This document shows, piece by piece, positions 25,214 through 34,051 of a stretch of 64,000 bases of DNA; the stretch's first letter is position 1; each line of letters opens with the position of its first letter. Both the position numbers and the translations under genes were made by a program. Source of the DNA: Sutcliffiella horikoshii (GTDB lineage Bacteria > Bacillota > Bacilli > Bacillales > Bacillaceae_I); the NCBI RefSeq assembly GCF_002157855.1, contig NZ_CP020880.1, forward strand, positions 806,001-870,000. The letters are read 5' to 3'. Under the pieces are notes generated by a model. The model had not been told where the DNA came from, did no database searches, and saw nothing but the letters and a program-made list of their open reading frames with translations.

Positions 25214-26818
25214 ATGAAGACAATTCACGAAATGTCATTGCAAGAAAAAGTTGGTCAATTGTTTGTTGCGGGATTTCACGGTACTGCCCCTTCTGAAGAG
25301 ATAGTGAAATTAATAAAAGACTATCATATAAGCGGAGTCATTTATTTTGCACGAAATGTGGAAAATCCCAAACAGGTTCATGCGCTTTCAAAAGAATTGC
25401 AAAAAGCTGCCAAGGATGCGGGAGCAGCTCCACTGTTCATTTCCATTGATCAGGAGGGAGGAATGGTTGCCCGTATAACAGAGGGGGTGACGTTAAGCCC
25501 CGGGAACATGCCACTTGGAGCAGGACGTGATGTAGAGACAGTTTACCAGCTAGGAAAAGTAGTGGGGACGGAACTTCGCTTGCTTGGGATAAACATGAAT
25601 TACGCGCCATGCATTGATGTGAACAACAACCCTTTGAACCCTGTCATCGGTGTTCGTTCGTATGGCGAGAGCGCAGAGTTTGTTGCGAAGATGGGGGTAC
25701 AAGCGGTGAAGGGATTTCAGGATGCCAATGTCTCTGCAGTTGTCAAACATTTTCCGGGTCATGGAGATACTAGCGTGGACTCACATTTAGACCTTCCTGT
25801 GGTTCATCATGATTTAAAGAGATTAAAAGAGTTGGAACTGATTCCTTTTTATGAAGCATTTAAGCATGGAGTGGATGCTGTCATGGTCGCCCATGTCGCC
25901 TTTCCTTCTATTGATCCAGAGAAAGTACCTTCCACTTTATCCCGTAAGGTTGTAACGGAATTACTACGTGGAGAAATGGGCTATGACGGTGTGGTTGTGA
26001 CCGATTGCATGGAAATGAATGCAATTATTGATTATTTTGGAATAGAAGAAGCTGCGATCCTGGCCATCGAAGCAGGAATCGATCAAGTCCTGATCAGCCA
26101 TACGTTTGAGCGACAGACAAGTGCGATTGAAGCGGTTATAAAAGCAGTGGAATTGGGCCGGATCTCATTAGAGCACATTGACGCAGCGGTGGAGAGGGTT
26201 CTTACATTGAAGAAAGCACGTAATCTTCAAGAAGGTCTTCATGAATGGCATGATTGTGAAAGTGAAATTGGCACTTCAAGCAATGTTGAACTTGCGCAAA
26301 CAGCTAGTGAAGCGAGCATCACACTTGTAAGGGAAAGTGTTGGACTACTTCCACTTACATCTAAAGACAAAATTCTGCTGATATCTGTAGATCCTTATGT
26401 CACCTCAGGAGCAGATGAAACTTTATATTCACAGGTCACTATTGGTAGCTTCTTAGAGGGGAAATTACCAAATCTAACAGAAGTCATCATTTCTGTCACT
26501 CCAGAGGAAGAAGAGATAGAAAAGCTACTTCTTTTAGCTTCAGGTGTGGATAAAGTAATGGTTGCGACATATCAAGCCGTTCAGCACGATTCACAGGCGG
26601 ATCTTGTTCGAAGACTTGTTATGAAATATGGTGATAAGGTAGGCGTTATCGCGTTAAGAAGTCCATATGATGTGGATAAGTTCCCAGAGGTATCCACCTA
26701 TATCCTTACTTATGAAAGCAGGAAACTTGCCCTTCAGTCGGTCAGCAAATTCCTCTTAGGCGAAATGGAAGCAAAAGGGAAGCTACCTATTACACTTGGT
26801 ACAGCTCAGGTAAATTAA
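25214..26818 (+). CDS. nagZ: Beta-N-acetylglucosaminidase NagZ (GH3), cytoplasmic form
   Basis: Family 3 glycoside hydrolase that removes GlcNAc from peptidoglycan-derived sugars. The catalytic Asp-Ser-His of the mobile loop is D189-S190-H191 in KHFPGHGDTSVDSH, and the nucleophile is Asp264 in VVVTDCMEMN. A C-terminal domain from about residue 350 follows, giving 534 aa. B. subtilis NagZ is longer and exported as a lipoprotein; this one begins MKTIHEMSLQEKVGQLFVAG with no signal. With NamZ it should split MurNAc-GlcNAc units inside the cell. It lies 16 bp after namZ; GAGGAGG precedes the ATG. Confidence 0.93.
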   Translation: MKTIHEMSLQEKVGQLFVAGFHGTAPSEEIVKLIKDYHISGVIYFARNVENPKQVHALSKELQKAAKDAGAAPLFISIDQEGGMVARITEGVTLSPGNMPLGAGRDVETVYQLGKVVGTELRLLGINMNYAPCIDVNNNPLNPVIGVRSYGESAEFVAKMGVQAVKGFQDANVSAVVKHFPGHGDTSVDSHLDLPVVHHDLKRLKELELIPFYEAFKHGVDAVMVAHVAFPSIDPEKVPSTLSRKVVTELLRGEMGYDGVVVTDCMEMNAIIDYFGIEEAAILAIEAGIDQVLISHTFERQTSAIEAVIKAVELGRISLEHIDAAVERVLTLKKARNLQEGLHEWHDCESEIGTSSNVELAQTASEASITLVRESVGLLPLTSKDKILLISVDPYVTSGADETLYSQVTIGSFLEGKLPNLTEVIISVTPEEEEIEKLLLLASGVDKVMVATYQAVQHDSQADLVRRLVMKYGDKVGVIALRSPYDVDKFPEVSTYILTYESRKLALQSVSKFLLGEMEAKGKLPITLGTAQVN

Positions 26819-26820
26819 CC

Positions 26821-28008
26821 ATGCTTCAGAAACTATTAAACGTTACAAGTAAACCGGAGCGGATCGGACTTGGCATTATGTCTGGAACGTCTGTAGATGG
26901 CGTGGATGTGGCAATTATTTCTGTGAAAGGCAGCGGGGAAGAGCTGAGTTATCAACAACTTGCCTTTGATACGGTGGATATTCCTCAAGCGTTGAGACGG
27001 GAGATTTTTAAACAGTTCAGCCCTGCCGAGAGCTCTGTGGATAAACTGTGCAGTCTTAATTTTAAACTCGGGGAGTTATTTTCCACAGCTGCTCGTTCGG
27101 TTGTGGAAAAAGCAGGTTTAAGTTTAAAGGATATTGACTTCATCGGGTCCCATGGACAAACGATTTATCATATCCCAGTGGATCAGAAAGAGGAAGGTTT
27201 AGTAAAATCGACCTTGCAGATCGGAGAAGCATCAGTTCTTGCAGAGAAGTTTCAATGCCCTGTCATCTCTGATTTCCGGGTCCGCGATATGGCGGCTGGT
27301 GGGGAAGGTGCACCATTAGTTCCTTATGTGGATTATTTACTTTTCCGTTCTGAAACGGAGAATATCGCCTTGCAGAACATTGGAGGCATTGGGAATGTTA
27401 CCTATCTATCTAAAGGTGGCTCTGCTTCTGATGTGATCGCGTTTGATACGGGACCGGGGAATATGATTATGGATGAGGCGGTTCGTATTCTGACGCATGG
27501 TAAATTCTTGTTTGATAAAAATGGGGAGCTGGCTGCTAGAGGTAAGGTCAACGAGGAATTTTTAAATGAGTTAATGGCGCATCCTTACTTTACGTTGCCT
27601 GTACCTAAAAGTACGGGCAGGGAGATGTTCGGGGCTACTTTTACGAGAAAGCTAGTTGATAGAATGCTTGAGAAGGGGCTATCTTCTGCTGATATCTTGG
27701 CAACAGTAACAATGTTTACAGCTATGACTATTGTAAATCAATTAGATCGATTTCTTCCTAGTGGAGGTGGAGTTGACACGCTTGTTGTGAGTGGCGGAGG
27801 GGCTTATAATGCTACCCTTCTTGGTTACTTGAAGGTGTTAGGTAGTTTTGCGGTGAAAACACAGGAGGATTTGGGGTTTTCAAGCGATTCTAAAGAGGCG
27901 GTGGCTTTTGCATTATTGGCAAATGAGACGTTGTTCGGTGTGCCAAATAATGTACCAAGTGCAACTGGTGCGGCTAAGCAGGTGGTGCTTGGGAAGTTGA
28001 CGATTTGA
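26821..28008 (+). CDS. anmK: Anhydro-N-acetylmuramic acid kinase
   Basis: Kinase that opens 1,6-anhydro-MurNAc and phosphorylates it to MurNAc-6-P, the substrate of MurQ. Family motifs are GLGIMSGTSVDGVDVAI at the start, IGSHGQTIYH, FDTGPGNMIMDEA and the adenine loop VVSGGGAYNATLL. The length of 395 aa is normal. The start lies 2 bp after nagZ with only a weak ribosome site (CAGGTAAATTAACC), which suggests translational coupling. It ends the operon. AnmK occurs in many Bacillus species and implies that anhydro-muropeptides, made by lytic transglycosylases or obtained from Gram-negative neighbours, are also recycled. Confidence 0.93.
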   Translation: MLQKLLNVTSKPERIGLGIMSGTSVDGVDVAIISVKGSGEELSYQQLAFDTVDIPQALRREIFKQFSPAESSVDKLCSLNFKLGELFSTAARSVVEKAGLSLKDIDFIGSHGQTIYHIPVDQKEEGLVKSTLQIGEASVLAEKFQCPVISDFRVRDMAAGGEGAPLVPYVDYLLFRSETENIALQNIGGIGNVTYLSKGGSASDVIAFDTGPGNMIMDEAVRILTHGKFLFDKNGELAARGKVNEEFLNELMAHPYFTLPVPKSTGREMFGATFTRKLVDRMLEKGLSSADILATVTMFTAMTIVNQLDRFLPSGGGVDTLVVSGGGAYNATLLGYLKVLGSFAVKTQEDLGFSSDSKEAVAFALLANETLFGVPNNVPSATGAAKQVVLGKLTI

Positions 28009-28034
28009 AAAGTTGAGGGAGGTCTCTTTTCTTT

Positions 28035-28289
28035 ATGAAGACATCTCTTTCAAGAAAATCGGAAGGGAGGGGTCTTCATCGGGGCTATGAAGACATCTCT
28101 TTCAAGGAAATCGGAAGGGAGGGGTCTTCATCGGGGCTATGAAGACATCTCTTTCAAGGAAATCGGAAGGGAGGGGTCTTCATCGGGGCTATGAAGACAT
28201 CTCTTTCAAGGAAATCGGAAGGGAGGGGGCTTCATCAGGGCTATGAAGACATCTCTAGCAAGAAAATCGAAGGGGAGAGGTCTTCATCC
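28035..28289. repeat. Tandem array A: five units of 52 bp
   Basis: Units begin with ATGAAGAC at 28035, 28087, 28139, 28191 and 28243, exactly 52 bp apart and nearly identical. GTCTTCAT closes most units, so each junction reads GTCTTCAT, a 7-nt loop, ATGAAGAC: a perfect 8-bp hairpin. The array lies between the converging anmK and glcF genes and may help end both transcripts. The gap from 28009 to 28311 holds nothing else. Confidence 0.9.
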
Positions 28290-28311
28290 GTGATATCCAC
28301 AGATCCCTAAC

Positions 28312-29652
28312 CTATTTGCTGCCTTCTAATTGACCCTCCAACCCCTCTAACAAAAAGTCTGCAATATGAATGGCCCTCAGCACCCCGCTTAATCCTTCTC
28401 GCTCAATCCCAAGCTTCATTTGCAACAAGCATCCCGGGTTCGCAGTCACAATGGTCGTTGCCATACTTTCGGCAACTTTCTCCATTTTGTGATCCAGGAT
28501 CTGCATGGACATTCCCGATTCGACGATGTTGTAAATTCCGGCAGAGCCGCAGCATCGGTCAGCATCTTTCATCTCATAGAAGTCTGCACCAGCCACTGCC
28601 TGCAATAAAACCCTTGGCTGAAGAAAGGTGCCCTGTACATTGCGGAGGTGGCAGGAGTCCTGGTAGGTAACTCGTTGTGGTTGCACCGACAAATCTTTCT
28701 CATGAAACTTCAATTCCACCAAAACGGCGGACATATCTTTGATTTTCTCTTTAAAAGCAACCGCCCTCATAAACCACTCGGGATCATCTTTCAGCAGATG
28801 GTCGTAGTCCACAAGAAAGGCTCCGCATCCACCTGCATTGGTGATGATATAGTCAACTTCCAAGTCTTCAAACGCAGCGATATTACGCTTTGCAAGCTCC
28901 TTCCCCATATTCTTCTCGCCACTATGGCCGTGAAGCGCTCCACAGCAATTTTGCTCCTTTGGTATGACAATTTCACAGCCTGCATGCTGTAAAAGCTTGA
29001 TTGTGGCATCATTTGTCTTAAGGAACATCGTATCCATCAGACACCCGGAAAAGAAAGCTACCCGTTTTTTCTGTGCTTGAAGGGCTGGCAGATGTGTAGG
29101 CCGATTTTTCATTTCCTTCATGGTAGGCACTTTTGGCAGAACACGCTCCATACTTGTCATACTATCCGGTAACAATCTTAGTAATCCAGAGTGATGAACG
29201 GCGCTTTGAAGTCCAGAGCGTTGATAGATTCCCAGTAAGTTTGTCAAAACACGCATCCGATTTTGGTACGGAAACAGTCCTTCAAAAACAGTCTGCCTCA
29301 GCACCCTTACCGGAAGCGAGTGCTTTTTGTTTTGATTGATGATGTCGCGTGCTTCTTCAAGCAAGTGGCCATATTTTACACCTGAAGGACAAACAGGTTC
29401 ACAAGCTCGGCAGCCTAAGCACAGATCAAGGGTGCGTTCGACATCTTCGTCTGGTTCGATGACGCCATCTACCACTGCTTTCATCAAGGCGATTCGGCCT
29501 CGTGGGGAATGGGATTCTTTGAAACCAGACTCTATATAGGTTGGACAAGAGGGAAGGCAGAAGCCACAGCGCATACAGTTCAGCAGTTCATCCTCATCCA
29601 TGCGTTTTTTAAATTCGTCTTGAATGACTTGCTTTTCTTTTACAGAGGTCAT
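28312..29652 (-). CDS. glcF: Glycolate oxidase iron-sulfur subunit GlcF
   Basis: Electron-transfer subunit that works with GlcD in oxidising glycolate (or lactate) to the 2-oxo acid. Two [4Fe-4S] motifs are near the N-terminus: CMRCGFCLPSCPTY and CLGCRACEPVCPSG. Two CCG domains follow (SGCLMDT with NCCGALHGHSG; DSCHLRN with DRCCGSAGIY). The length of 446 aa matches B. subtilis YsfD. It overlaps glcD by 4 nt (ATGA), so the two are translationally coupled. Confidence 0.92.
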   Translation of the reverse strand: MTSVKEKQVIQDEFKKRMDEDELLNCMRCGFCLPSCPTYIESGFKESHSPRGRIALMKAVVDGVIEPDEDVERTLDLCLGCRACEPVCPSGVKYGHLLEEARDIINQNKKHSLPVRVLRQTVFEGLFPYQNRMRVLTNLLGIYQRSGLQSAVHHSGLLRLLPDSMTSMERVLPKVPTMKEMKNRPTHLPALQAQKKRVAFFSGCLMDTMFLKTNDATIKLLQHAGCEIVIPKEQNCCGALHGHSGEKNMGKELAKRNIAAFEDLEVDYIITNAGGCGAFLVDYDHLLKDDPEWFMRAVAFKEKIKDMSAVLVELKFHEKDLSVQPQRVTYQDSCHLRNVQGTFLQPRVLLQAVAGADFYEMKDADRCCGSAGIYNIVESGMSMQILDHKMEKVAESMATTIVTANPGCLLQMKLGIEREGLSGVLRAIHIADFLLEGLEGQLEGSK

Positions 29653-31061
29653 CTTGACACCACCACCCGTTTTCTGGATTCCTTCGCAAAAACCTTGCCG
29701 GGATTCATGATGTTGTTCGGGTCGAATGCCAGTTTAATAGCCTTCATGGCTGCGATACCTTCTGCCCCTAGCTTCCACTCCAGGTAAGGTGCCTTCATCA
29801 TTCCGACACCGTGCTCGCCGGTGATGGTTCCGCCAAGTTCAATTGCCTTTGCAAAAATGTCTTCAAATGCCGCTTCGACCCGTTCCATTTCTTCGTGGTC
29901 ACGAGCGTCCGTCGCAACTGTAGGGTGAAGATTGCCGTCCCCTGCATGTCCGAATGTACAGATTTTCACCTGGTGCTTGATCGCAATCTCATTGATCGCT
30001 TTTACCATTGCGGCGACTTCCGAGCGTGGGACCGTTGCATCCTCGAGTATCGTCGTCGGCTTCAGTCTTGCGAGTGCGGATAAAGCAGAGCGTCGGGCGG
30101 TACGTAATGCTTCTGCTTCTAGTTCAGATTGAGCCACCTGAACGGAAACAGCCCTTTCTGCCAGACAAATCTCCTGTATTTTTTGCATATCCCTTGCCAC
30201 CACTTCAAGCGGGCCGTCCTGCTCAATCAGAAGAACAGCCTGCACGTCTGTAGGGAGGCCGATTTTAGCAAAATCCTCCACAACCTCAAGGGTCGGCTGA
30301 TCTAGAAACTCAAGTGTAGCAGGGATGATCTTATTGGAAATGATGGTGGAAACGGTTTTGGCTGCGGCCTCGATATCTTGATAGAGGGCAAGCATCGTCT
30401 GCTTCGTTTCCGGCATGGGCACAAGTTTCAACGTTGCTTCTGTGATGATGCAAAGCGTTCCTTCTGAACCGACAAATAGTCTTGTAAGGTCATAACCTGC
30501 AACATCCTTCGCCAGCTTGCCGCCCGTCCGGATGACATCCCCATTCGGCATAACGGCCTCCAATGCAAGCACATAGTCTCGCGTTACACCGTATTTTAAT
30601 CCGCGCAATCCACCTGAATTTTCATTAATGTTTCCGCCAATCGTGGATATTTTCATGGAGCTTGGATCTGGTGGATAAAATAGCCCTTTCGCTTCAACCG
30701 CTTGAATCATATCAAGGGTGACAAGGCCAGGCTGAACGGTCGCTGTTAAGTTCTCTTCATCCAACTCAAGGAGCTTGTTCATGCGGGTGAAAAGGAGCAC
30801 GATACCGCCTTCTGTTGGACAGGTTCCTGCGCAAAGGTTGGTGCCGGATCCTCTAGGGACGAGTGGAATCTTGTGTTCGTTGCATAGTCTTACGATTTGA
30901 GAGACTTCTTCTGTGTTGCGGGGAACGATGATAGCATCCGGCATTGCTTGATAATTTGGTGTGGCATCATAGGAATAGACAAGCTTTTCGGCCTTGCTGT
31001 CCAAATAATTTTCGGATCCTACAATATGGATGAATTGCTTTTTTAACCGTTCACTTATCAT
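29649..31061 (-). CDS. glcD: Glycolate oxidase FAD subunit GlcD
   Basis: FAD-linked oxidase of 470 aa. The FAD-binding PCMH domain covers about residues 40-215, with PRNTEEVSQIVRLCNEHKIPLVPRGSGTNLCAGTCP and DPSSMKISTIGGNINENSGG. The C-terminal oxidase domain ends with the FGHAGDGNLHPT and GGTITGEHGVGMMK motifs that hold substrate and flavin. ATG follows GGGAGGG by 7 nt. In B. subtilis the equivalent ysfC is induced by the neighbouring regulator YsfB; the same neighbour is present here. Confidence 0.93.
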   Translation of the reverse strand: MISERLKKQFIHIVGSENYLDSKAEKLVYSYDATPNYQAMPDAIIVPRNTEEVSQIVRLCNEHKIPLVPRGSGTNLCAGTCPTEGGIVLLFTRMNKLLELDEENLTATVQPGLVTLDMIQAVEAKGLFYPPDPSSMKISTIGGNINENSGGLRGLKYGVTRDYVLALEAVMPNGDVIRTGGKLAKDVAGYDLTRLFVGSEGTLCIITEATLKLVPMPETKQTMLALYQDIEAAAKTVSTIISNKIIPATLEFLDQPTLEVVEDFAKIGLPTDVQAVLLIEQDGPLEVVARDMQKIQEICLAERAVSVQVAQSELEAEALRTARRSALSALARLKPTTILEDATVPRSEVAAMVKAINEIAIKHQVKICTFGHAGDGNLHPTVATDARDHEEMERVEAAFEDIFAKAIELGGTITGEHGVGMMKAPYLEWKLGAEGIAAMKAIKLAFDPNNIMNPGKVFAKESRKRVVVSR

Positions 31062-31154
31062 AAAAAAACCCTCCCAGTCTATAAAACATCTTATCTTTAT
31101 TTTAAAAGAAGGAAGGGGGGAACTCTATGTATATTTATCTAAAGTAATAGCTGG

Positions 31155-32276
31155 TCAACTAGTGCTTTTTTGTAGAATCATCCAAAAGCATGCAGCTAGG
31201 TAAAGAGTAGTCAAATCATGCGGTTTTTTCAGTTCTAAACCAGTTAACATCTCCACTTTACGTAAGCGGTAATGCAAAGTATTAACATGGATATGCATGG
31301 CTTTGGCCGTCTCTTTCAAGGATAAGTGGAAGGTAAAATAGACCTGAATTGTTTCAAGTAAATCCTTCTCCGATATGATAGGTGATAGGAGACGTTGAGC
31401 AAATTCTTTCTTCACCTCAAAAGGGATTGCTTGCAATATCATTTCAAGGCGAAGGTCTTCTTCAAATATAATCGGCACATCCATCGAACAGGCGTTCAGA
31501 GCTCTTTCAGCCTCCAGATAGGAATCTTTTAACGAAGAATAGTTGCATGCTTTCCCAATTCCCATAAAAATAGGTGCAGCGATATAGCTTTGAAGTTGAG
31601 ATTGGATATTTTTCAGCATCTTAAGGAGTGGTTCTCTGTTCAAAGTATTATGGCTTGCCAGAAGTAATATCAGTCTGTTCTGTCCCCATTGCACAAAAAT
31701 GTCTTCCTTCTTCAGGTCCACATCCATTTCGGAAAAATGCCATCTCTTTGTTTTCATGAACGCTTCACTTGTCTGAAACTCTATTAAAATAACTTGTCGA
31801 TTCACTTCCATGTTTATTCCTAGCACTTCCGCACGTTTTTTAATGGAAGTGGATGGCCCGTCTTCCAATAACCAATCAAACACAAATGTTTCCATTGATC
31901 TTGCTTCCCATTCAAATTGGTCCTGATAATGACTTTCTTGAATCAATAGCTCTGTCATTTTTTTGATCAATTCCCCGTATGGAAGCACTTTTTCTGGCGT
32001 TCCTGTAATACCGATTACGCCAACAACTTTTTGCTGATGGAAGAGGGGAAGGGTGATGCCGGCTTTTACACCGGATAGAGTTGTTTCATCCTGTTTTGAT
32101 ATCACACGCATTTGCTTTTCTGCTGCTGCAAGATATGCCCCTTCATGGAAATTACTAAGTCTATCAGGGTCTGTGCTTGCAACGATGATACCGGATGTAT
32201 CGACGATAATTAAGTCTTCTTCTATAAAATTTTTCACTTCTCTTATGATCTTTTTGGCAAGGGATGTTCGTAGCAA
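31155..32276 (-). CDS. CdaR-family regulator of glycolate oxidase (YsfB-like)
   Basis: Transcriptional regulator of 373 aa. An N-terminal sugar-diacid recognition domain covers about residues 1-135 (LAKKIIREVKNFIEEDLIIVDTSGIIVASTDPDRL, GVIGITGTPEKV), a GGDEF-like middle follows, and a PucR-type helix-turn-helix is at the C-terminus (SLKETAKAMHIHVNTLHYRLRKVE). It lies upstream of glcD on the same strand, 93 bp apart, and probably activates glcDF in response to a hydroxy acid. TTG 32276 follows AGGAGG by 8 nt. B. subtilis YsfB is the closest relative I recognise. Confidence 0.88.
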   Translation of the reverse strand: MLRTSLAKKIIREVKNFIEEDLIIVDTSGIIVASTDPDRLSNFHEGAYLAAAEKQMRVISKQDETTLSGVKAGITLPLFHQQKVVGVIGITGTPEKVLPYGELIKKMTELLIQESHYQDQFEWEARSMETFVFDWLLEDGPSTSIKKRAEVLGINMEVNRQVILIEFQTSEAFMKTKRWHFSEMDVDLKKEDIFVQWGQNRLILLLASHNTLNREPLLKMLKNIQSQLQSYIAAPIFMGIGKACNYSSLKDSYLEAERALNACSMDVPIIFEEDLRLEMILQAIPFEVKKEFAQRLLSPIISEKDLLETIQVYFTFHLSLKETAKAMHIHVNTLHYRLRKVEMLTGLELKKPHDLTTLYLAACFWMILQKSTS

Positions 32277-32289
32277 AGGGAGACCTCCT

Positions 32290-32323
32290 ATAAAAAAAGC
32301 GGCCTATGAAGAAGGGCCGCTTT
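32290..32323 (-). terminator. Terminator of the pyridoxamine-oxidase-like gene
   Basis: On the minus strand AAAGCGGCC pairs with GGCCGCTTT and seven T follow. It separates the gene at 32371 from the CdaR gene. Confidence 0.8.
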
Positions 32324-32370
32324 CTAGTCGTTATAGTTAACTTACCATAAGTATAGGTAGGCTTCTACTG

Positions 32371-32787
32371 CTATTTCAACACTTCTGCTTCACTGCCTGC
32401 CTTCTCATGATACCGAATAACAGAAGGCGTCAGTTTTAGAAGCAAATACTCTGGGTCGTCTGGACTTTTAATCCATTCAGATAATTTCTCATCCCAGAAT
32501 TTCTTTTTCAGATCTGCACTGTCTTCAAAGCTTGCTTGTGCCTCAATTTCAGCGTAAGGCTCCTTCCAACTTGTGCCCTCCATGCCTAGAAGGATATGTA
32601 CATGTGGGTTCGCTTTTATGTCTTCAATTTTATGAGTGTGCTCGTTTGTTGCACAGTACAATACCAAATCTTCATTGAAGAAAAGCATGAAACGGGAGTA
32701 TGGGCGGTCCCCTCTTATTGTTGCGAGCGTCCCGATCTTATGGTTACTGAACATCGACGTGATCTTGCTTTTTAAGTCGGTAGTCAT
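32371..32787 (-). CDS. Pyridoxamine 5'-phosphate oxidase-like (general stress protein 26 type)
   Basis: Flavin-binding split-barrel protein of 138 aa, like B. subtilis YdaG and other general stress 26 proteins. Motifs are HKIGTLATIRGDRPYSRFMLFFNEDLVLYCATNEHTHKIEDIKANPHVHILLG in the first half. The function is uncertain; family members bind FMN or F420. ATG is preceded by AGGAAGGGTG some 13 nt upstream. A sigma-B promoter was looked for and not found. It has its own terminator. Confidence 0.82.
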   Translation of the reverse strand: MTTDLKSKITSMFSNHKIGTLATIRGDRPYSRFMLFFNEDLVLYCATNEHTHKIEDIKANPHVHILLGMEGTSWKEPYAEIEAQASFEDSADLKKKFWDEKLSEWIKSPDDPEYLLLKLTPSVIRYHEKAGSEAEVLK

Positions 32788-32929
32788 TTTTATTCTCTAC
32801 ACCCTTCCTGTAAAAAGTTCTCTCCGTTAATGTGGCATGTTAGGCGAAATTTTAAACACGGATGTCGGCGGTTCTTTACGATAAAAAGAAGGGGGTGGGG
32901 ATATCATAAAGGTAATAGGGTGAATGAGG

Positions 32930-32991
32930 GTTTTGGCACGAACTCGGGGTGTTTTGGCACGAACTCGGGATGTTTTGGCACGAACTTTTAA
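32930..32991. repeat. Tandem repeat, three units of 21 bp
   Basis: GTTTTGGCACGAACTCGGG starts at 32930 and 32951, and a third, partial copy (GTTTTGGCACGAACTT) at 32972. It lies just beyond the candidate small RNA terminator. Together with that RNA it accounts for the non-coding stretch 32788-33322. Confidence 0.8.
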
Positions 32992-32999
32992 AATGTGAC

Positions 33000-33186
33000 A
33001 AAAAAGACTCTGTGCGGTAGGCTGCACAGAGTCCCAAAGCATGTAGGGCTAACTCATCACTTCTAAGTACCAAGGGGTTAAAGCTTTGAACTAAGGAATA
33101 AAAAGCTTTATATGTGCACTGTGTAGGTGTAAATCACTCCTTCACTCTAAGGTGTTTATCCGCTTTTTCCCTCCTTCGTTTTTAGG
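33000..33186 (-). ncRNA. Candidate forespore small RNA (possibly CsfG)
   Basis: About 187 nt on the minus strand with its own signals at both ends. GACTCTGTGC/GCACAGAGTC (33024-33033 with 33006-33015) is a perfect 10-bp stem followed by six T. Upstream is GAATA-18-TATACTA, close to the sigma-G pattern. Inside, two AAAGCTTT palindromes and a purine-rich GAGTGAAGGAGTG are visible, and no convincing reading frame exists. CsfG is a sporulation RNA of endospore formers made under forespore sigma factors; size and promoter fit, but I cannot confirm the family by eye. The transcript start is inferred from the -10 box. Confidence 0.45.
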
Positions 33187-33192
33187 TATTTA

Positions 33193-33222
33193 TAGTATAT
33201 AAACATAATCTTATAAATATTC
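33193..33222 (-). promoter_or_regulatory. Sigma-G/F-like promoter for the candidate small RNA
   Basis: On the minus strand GAATA (33222-33218) is followed after 18 bp by TATACTA (33199-33193). The sigma-G consensus is G-A-A-T-A/G, 17-18 bp, C-A-T-A-C-T-A; one base differs. Confidence 0.45.
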
Positions 33223-33322
33223 TGATTTATTTAATCTTTTTTTTCTTTTTCATATTTTGATGATTCACGCTTACAATGGTAAAGTAGGACAAGTGACAGT
33301 AAAATGTAGAGGAGTTATCATA

Positions 33323-33931
33323 TTGTTTATTAGGTCTTTATTTTATTTAATTGGACTTTTTGTCTTATCCTTCGGGATCAGTTTAACGATAAAATCAGAT
33401 ATGGGGGCAGGAGCGTGGGATGCACTTAATGTAGGACTTTCCACTACATTTGGACTGACCGTAGGGAGCTGGGTGTTTATTGTCGGGATTATCCTGATTG
33501 CTATCAATGCATGGCTGCATAAAAGTAAACCTGATTATCTGGCGGTCATTACGATTTTCCTTGTCGGGGTGTTTATCGACTTCTGGTTGATACAAGTGTT
33601 CGGCGCATGGATTCCAGTGGGGATGTTTTTCCGTTTTGTTGTCCTTTTAGCCGGAATGGTTATTATGGCGATAGGAATTTCCGCATACCTGCAAGCTAAA
33701 TTCCCTGTCATTCCAATCGACAACTTGATGCTCGGGATTCAAAATCGTTTCAAGGTGAAGATGATGACGGCTAAAACCATCGGAGAAGTATTTGCGCTTA
33801 TTTTCGCTCTAATTTTCAAAGGGCCGATTGGCGTAGGAACATTTATCATCACGTTTGGGATCGGTCCATTAATTCAGATTTTCTACCCGCGTTTAGAAAA
33901 CTTATATAAGAAACTGCGACACGAGAGCTGA
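33323..33931 (+). CDS. YczE/YitT-type membrane protein
   Basis: Five-helix membrane protein of 202 aa, related to B. subtilis YczE. It starts FIRSLFYLIGLFVLSFGISLTIKSDMGAGAWDALNVGLSTTFGLTVGSW, the family signature, and later has PVIPIDNLMLGIQNR and GPIGVGTFIITFGIGPLIQIFYP. Function is unclear; YczE affects lipopeptide production in some bacilli. TTG 33323 is chosen because GAGGAG lies 8 nt before it. Upstream in-frame GTG/TTG codons have no ribosome site. It has its own terminator. Confidence 0.82.
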   Translation: MFIRSLFYLIGLFVLSFGISLTIKSDMGAGAWDALNVGLSTTFGLTVGSWVFIVGIILIAINAWLHKSKPDYLAVITIFLVGVFIDFWLIQVFGAWIPVGMFFRFVVLLAGMVIMAIGISAYLQAKFPVIPIDNLMLGIQNRFKVKMMTAKTIGEVFALIFALIFKGPIGVGTFIITFGIGPLIQIFYPRLENLYKKLRHES

Positions 33932-33952
33932 GATTAGCTTTCGTGTTTTTCT
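33920..33952 (+). terminator. Terminator of the YczE-like gene
   Basis: CACGAGAGCT pairs with AGCTTTCGTG (one G-U) and a T run follows. The stem overlaps the stop codon. Confidence 0.85.
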
Positions 33953-34051
33953 TTTGGTAAAAAGTTTCACCTTTCATGGATAATCTGAAATCGCTTCGAA
34001 AAAGATAACAGTACATAGATTTCAAGACGATTGAAAGGAGTAATACACATC

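Noticed and set aside
28035-28289. CRISPR array
   Set aside because: The unit repeats end to end at 52 bp with no unique spacers, and there are no cas genes. The same holds for the arrays at 39635, 45090, 57616 and 62653.
32788-32900. Sigma-B promoter for the general-stress-26-type gene
   Set aside because: A GTTTAA is present, but no GGGTAT-like -10 box lies at the right distance.
32876-33073. Minus-strand frame containing ALHALGLCAAYRTESF
   Set aside because: It crosses the terminator stem of the candidate small RNA and the 21-bp repeats, and it has no ribosome site. It reads the RNA sequence and is not a gene.
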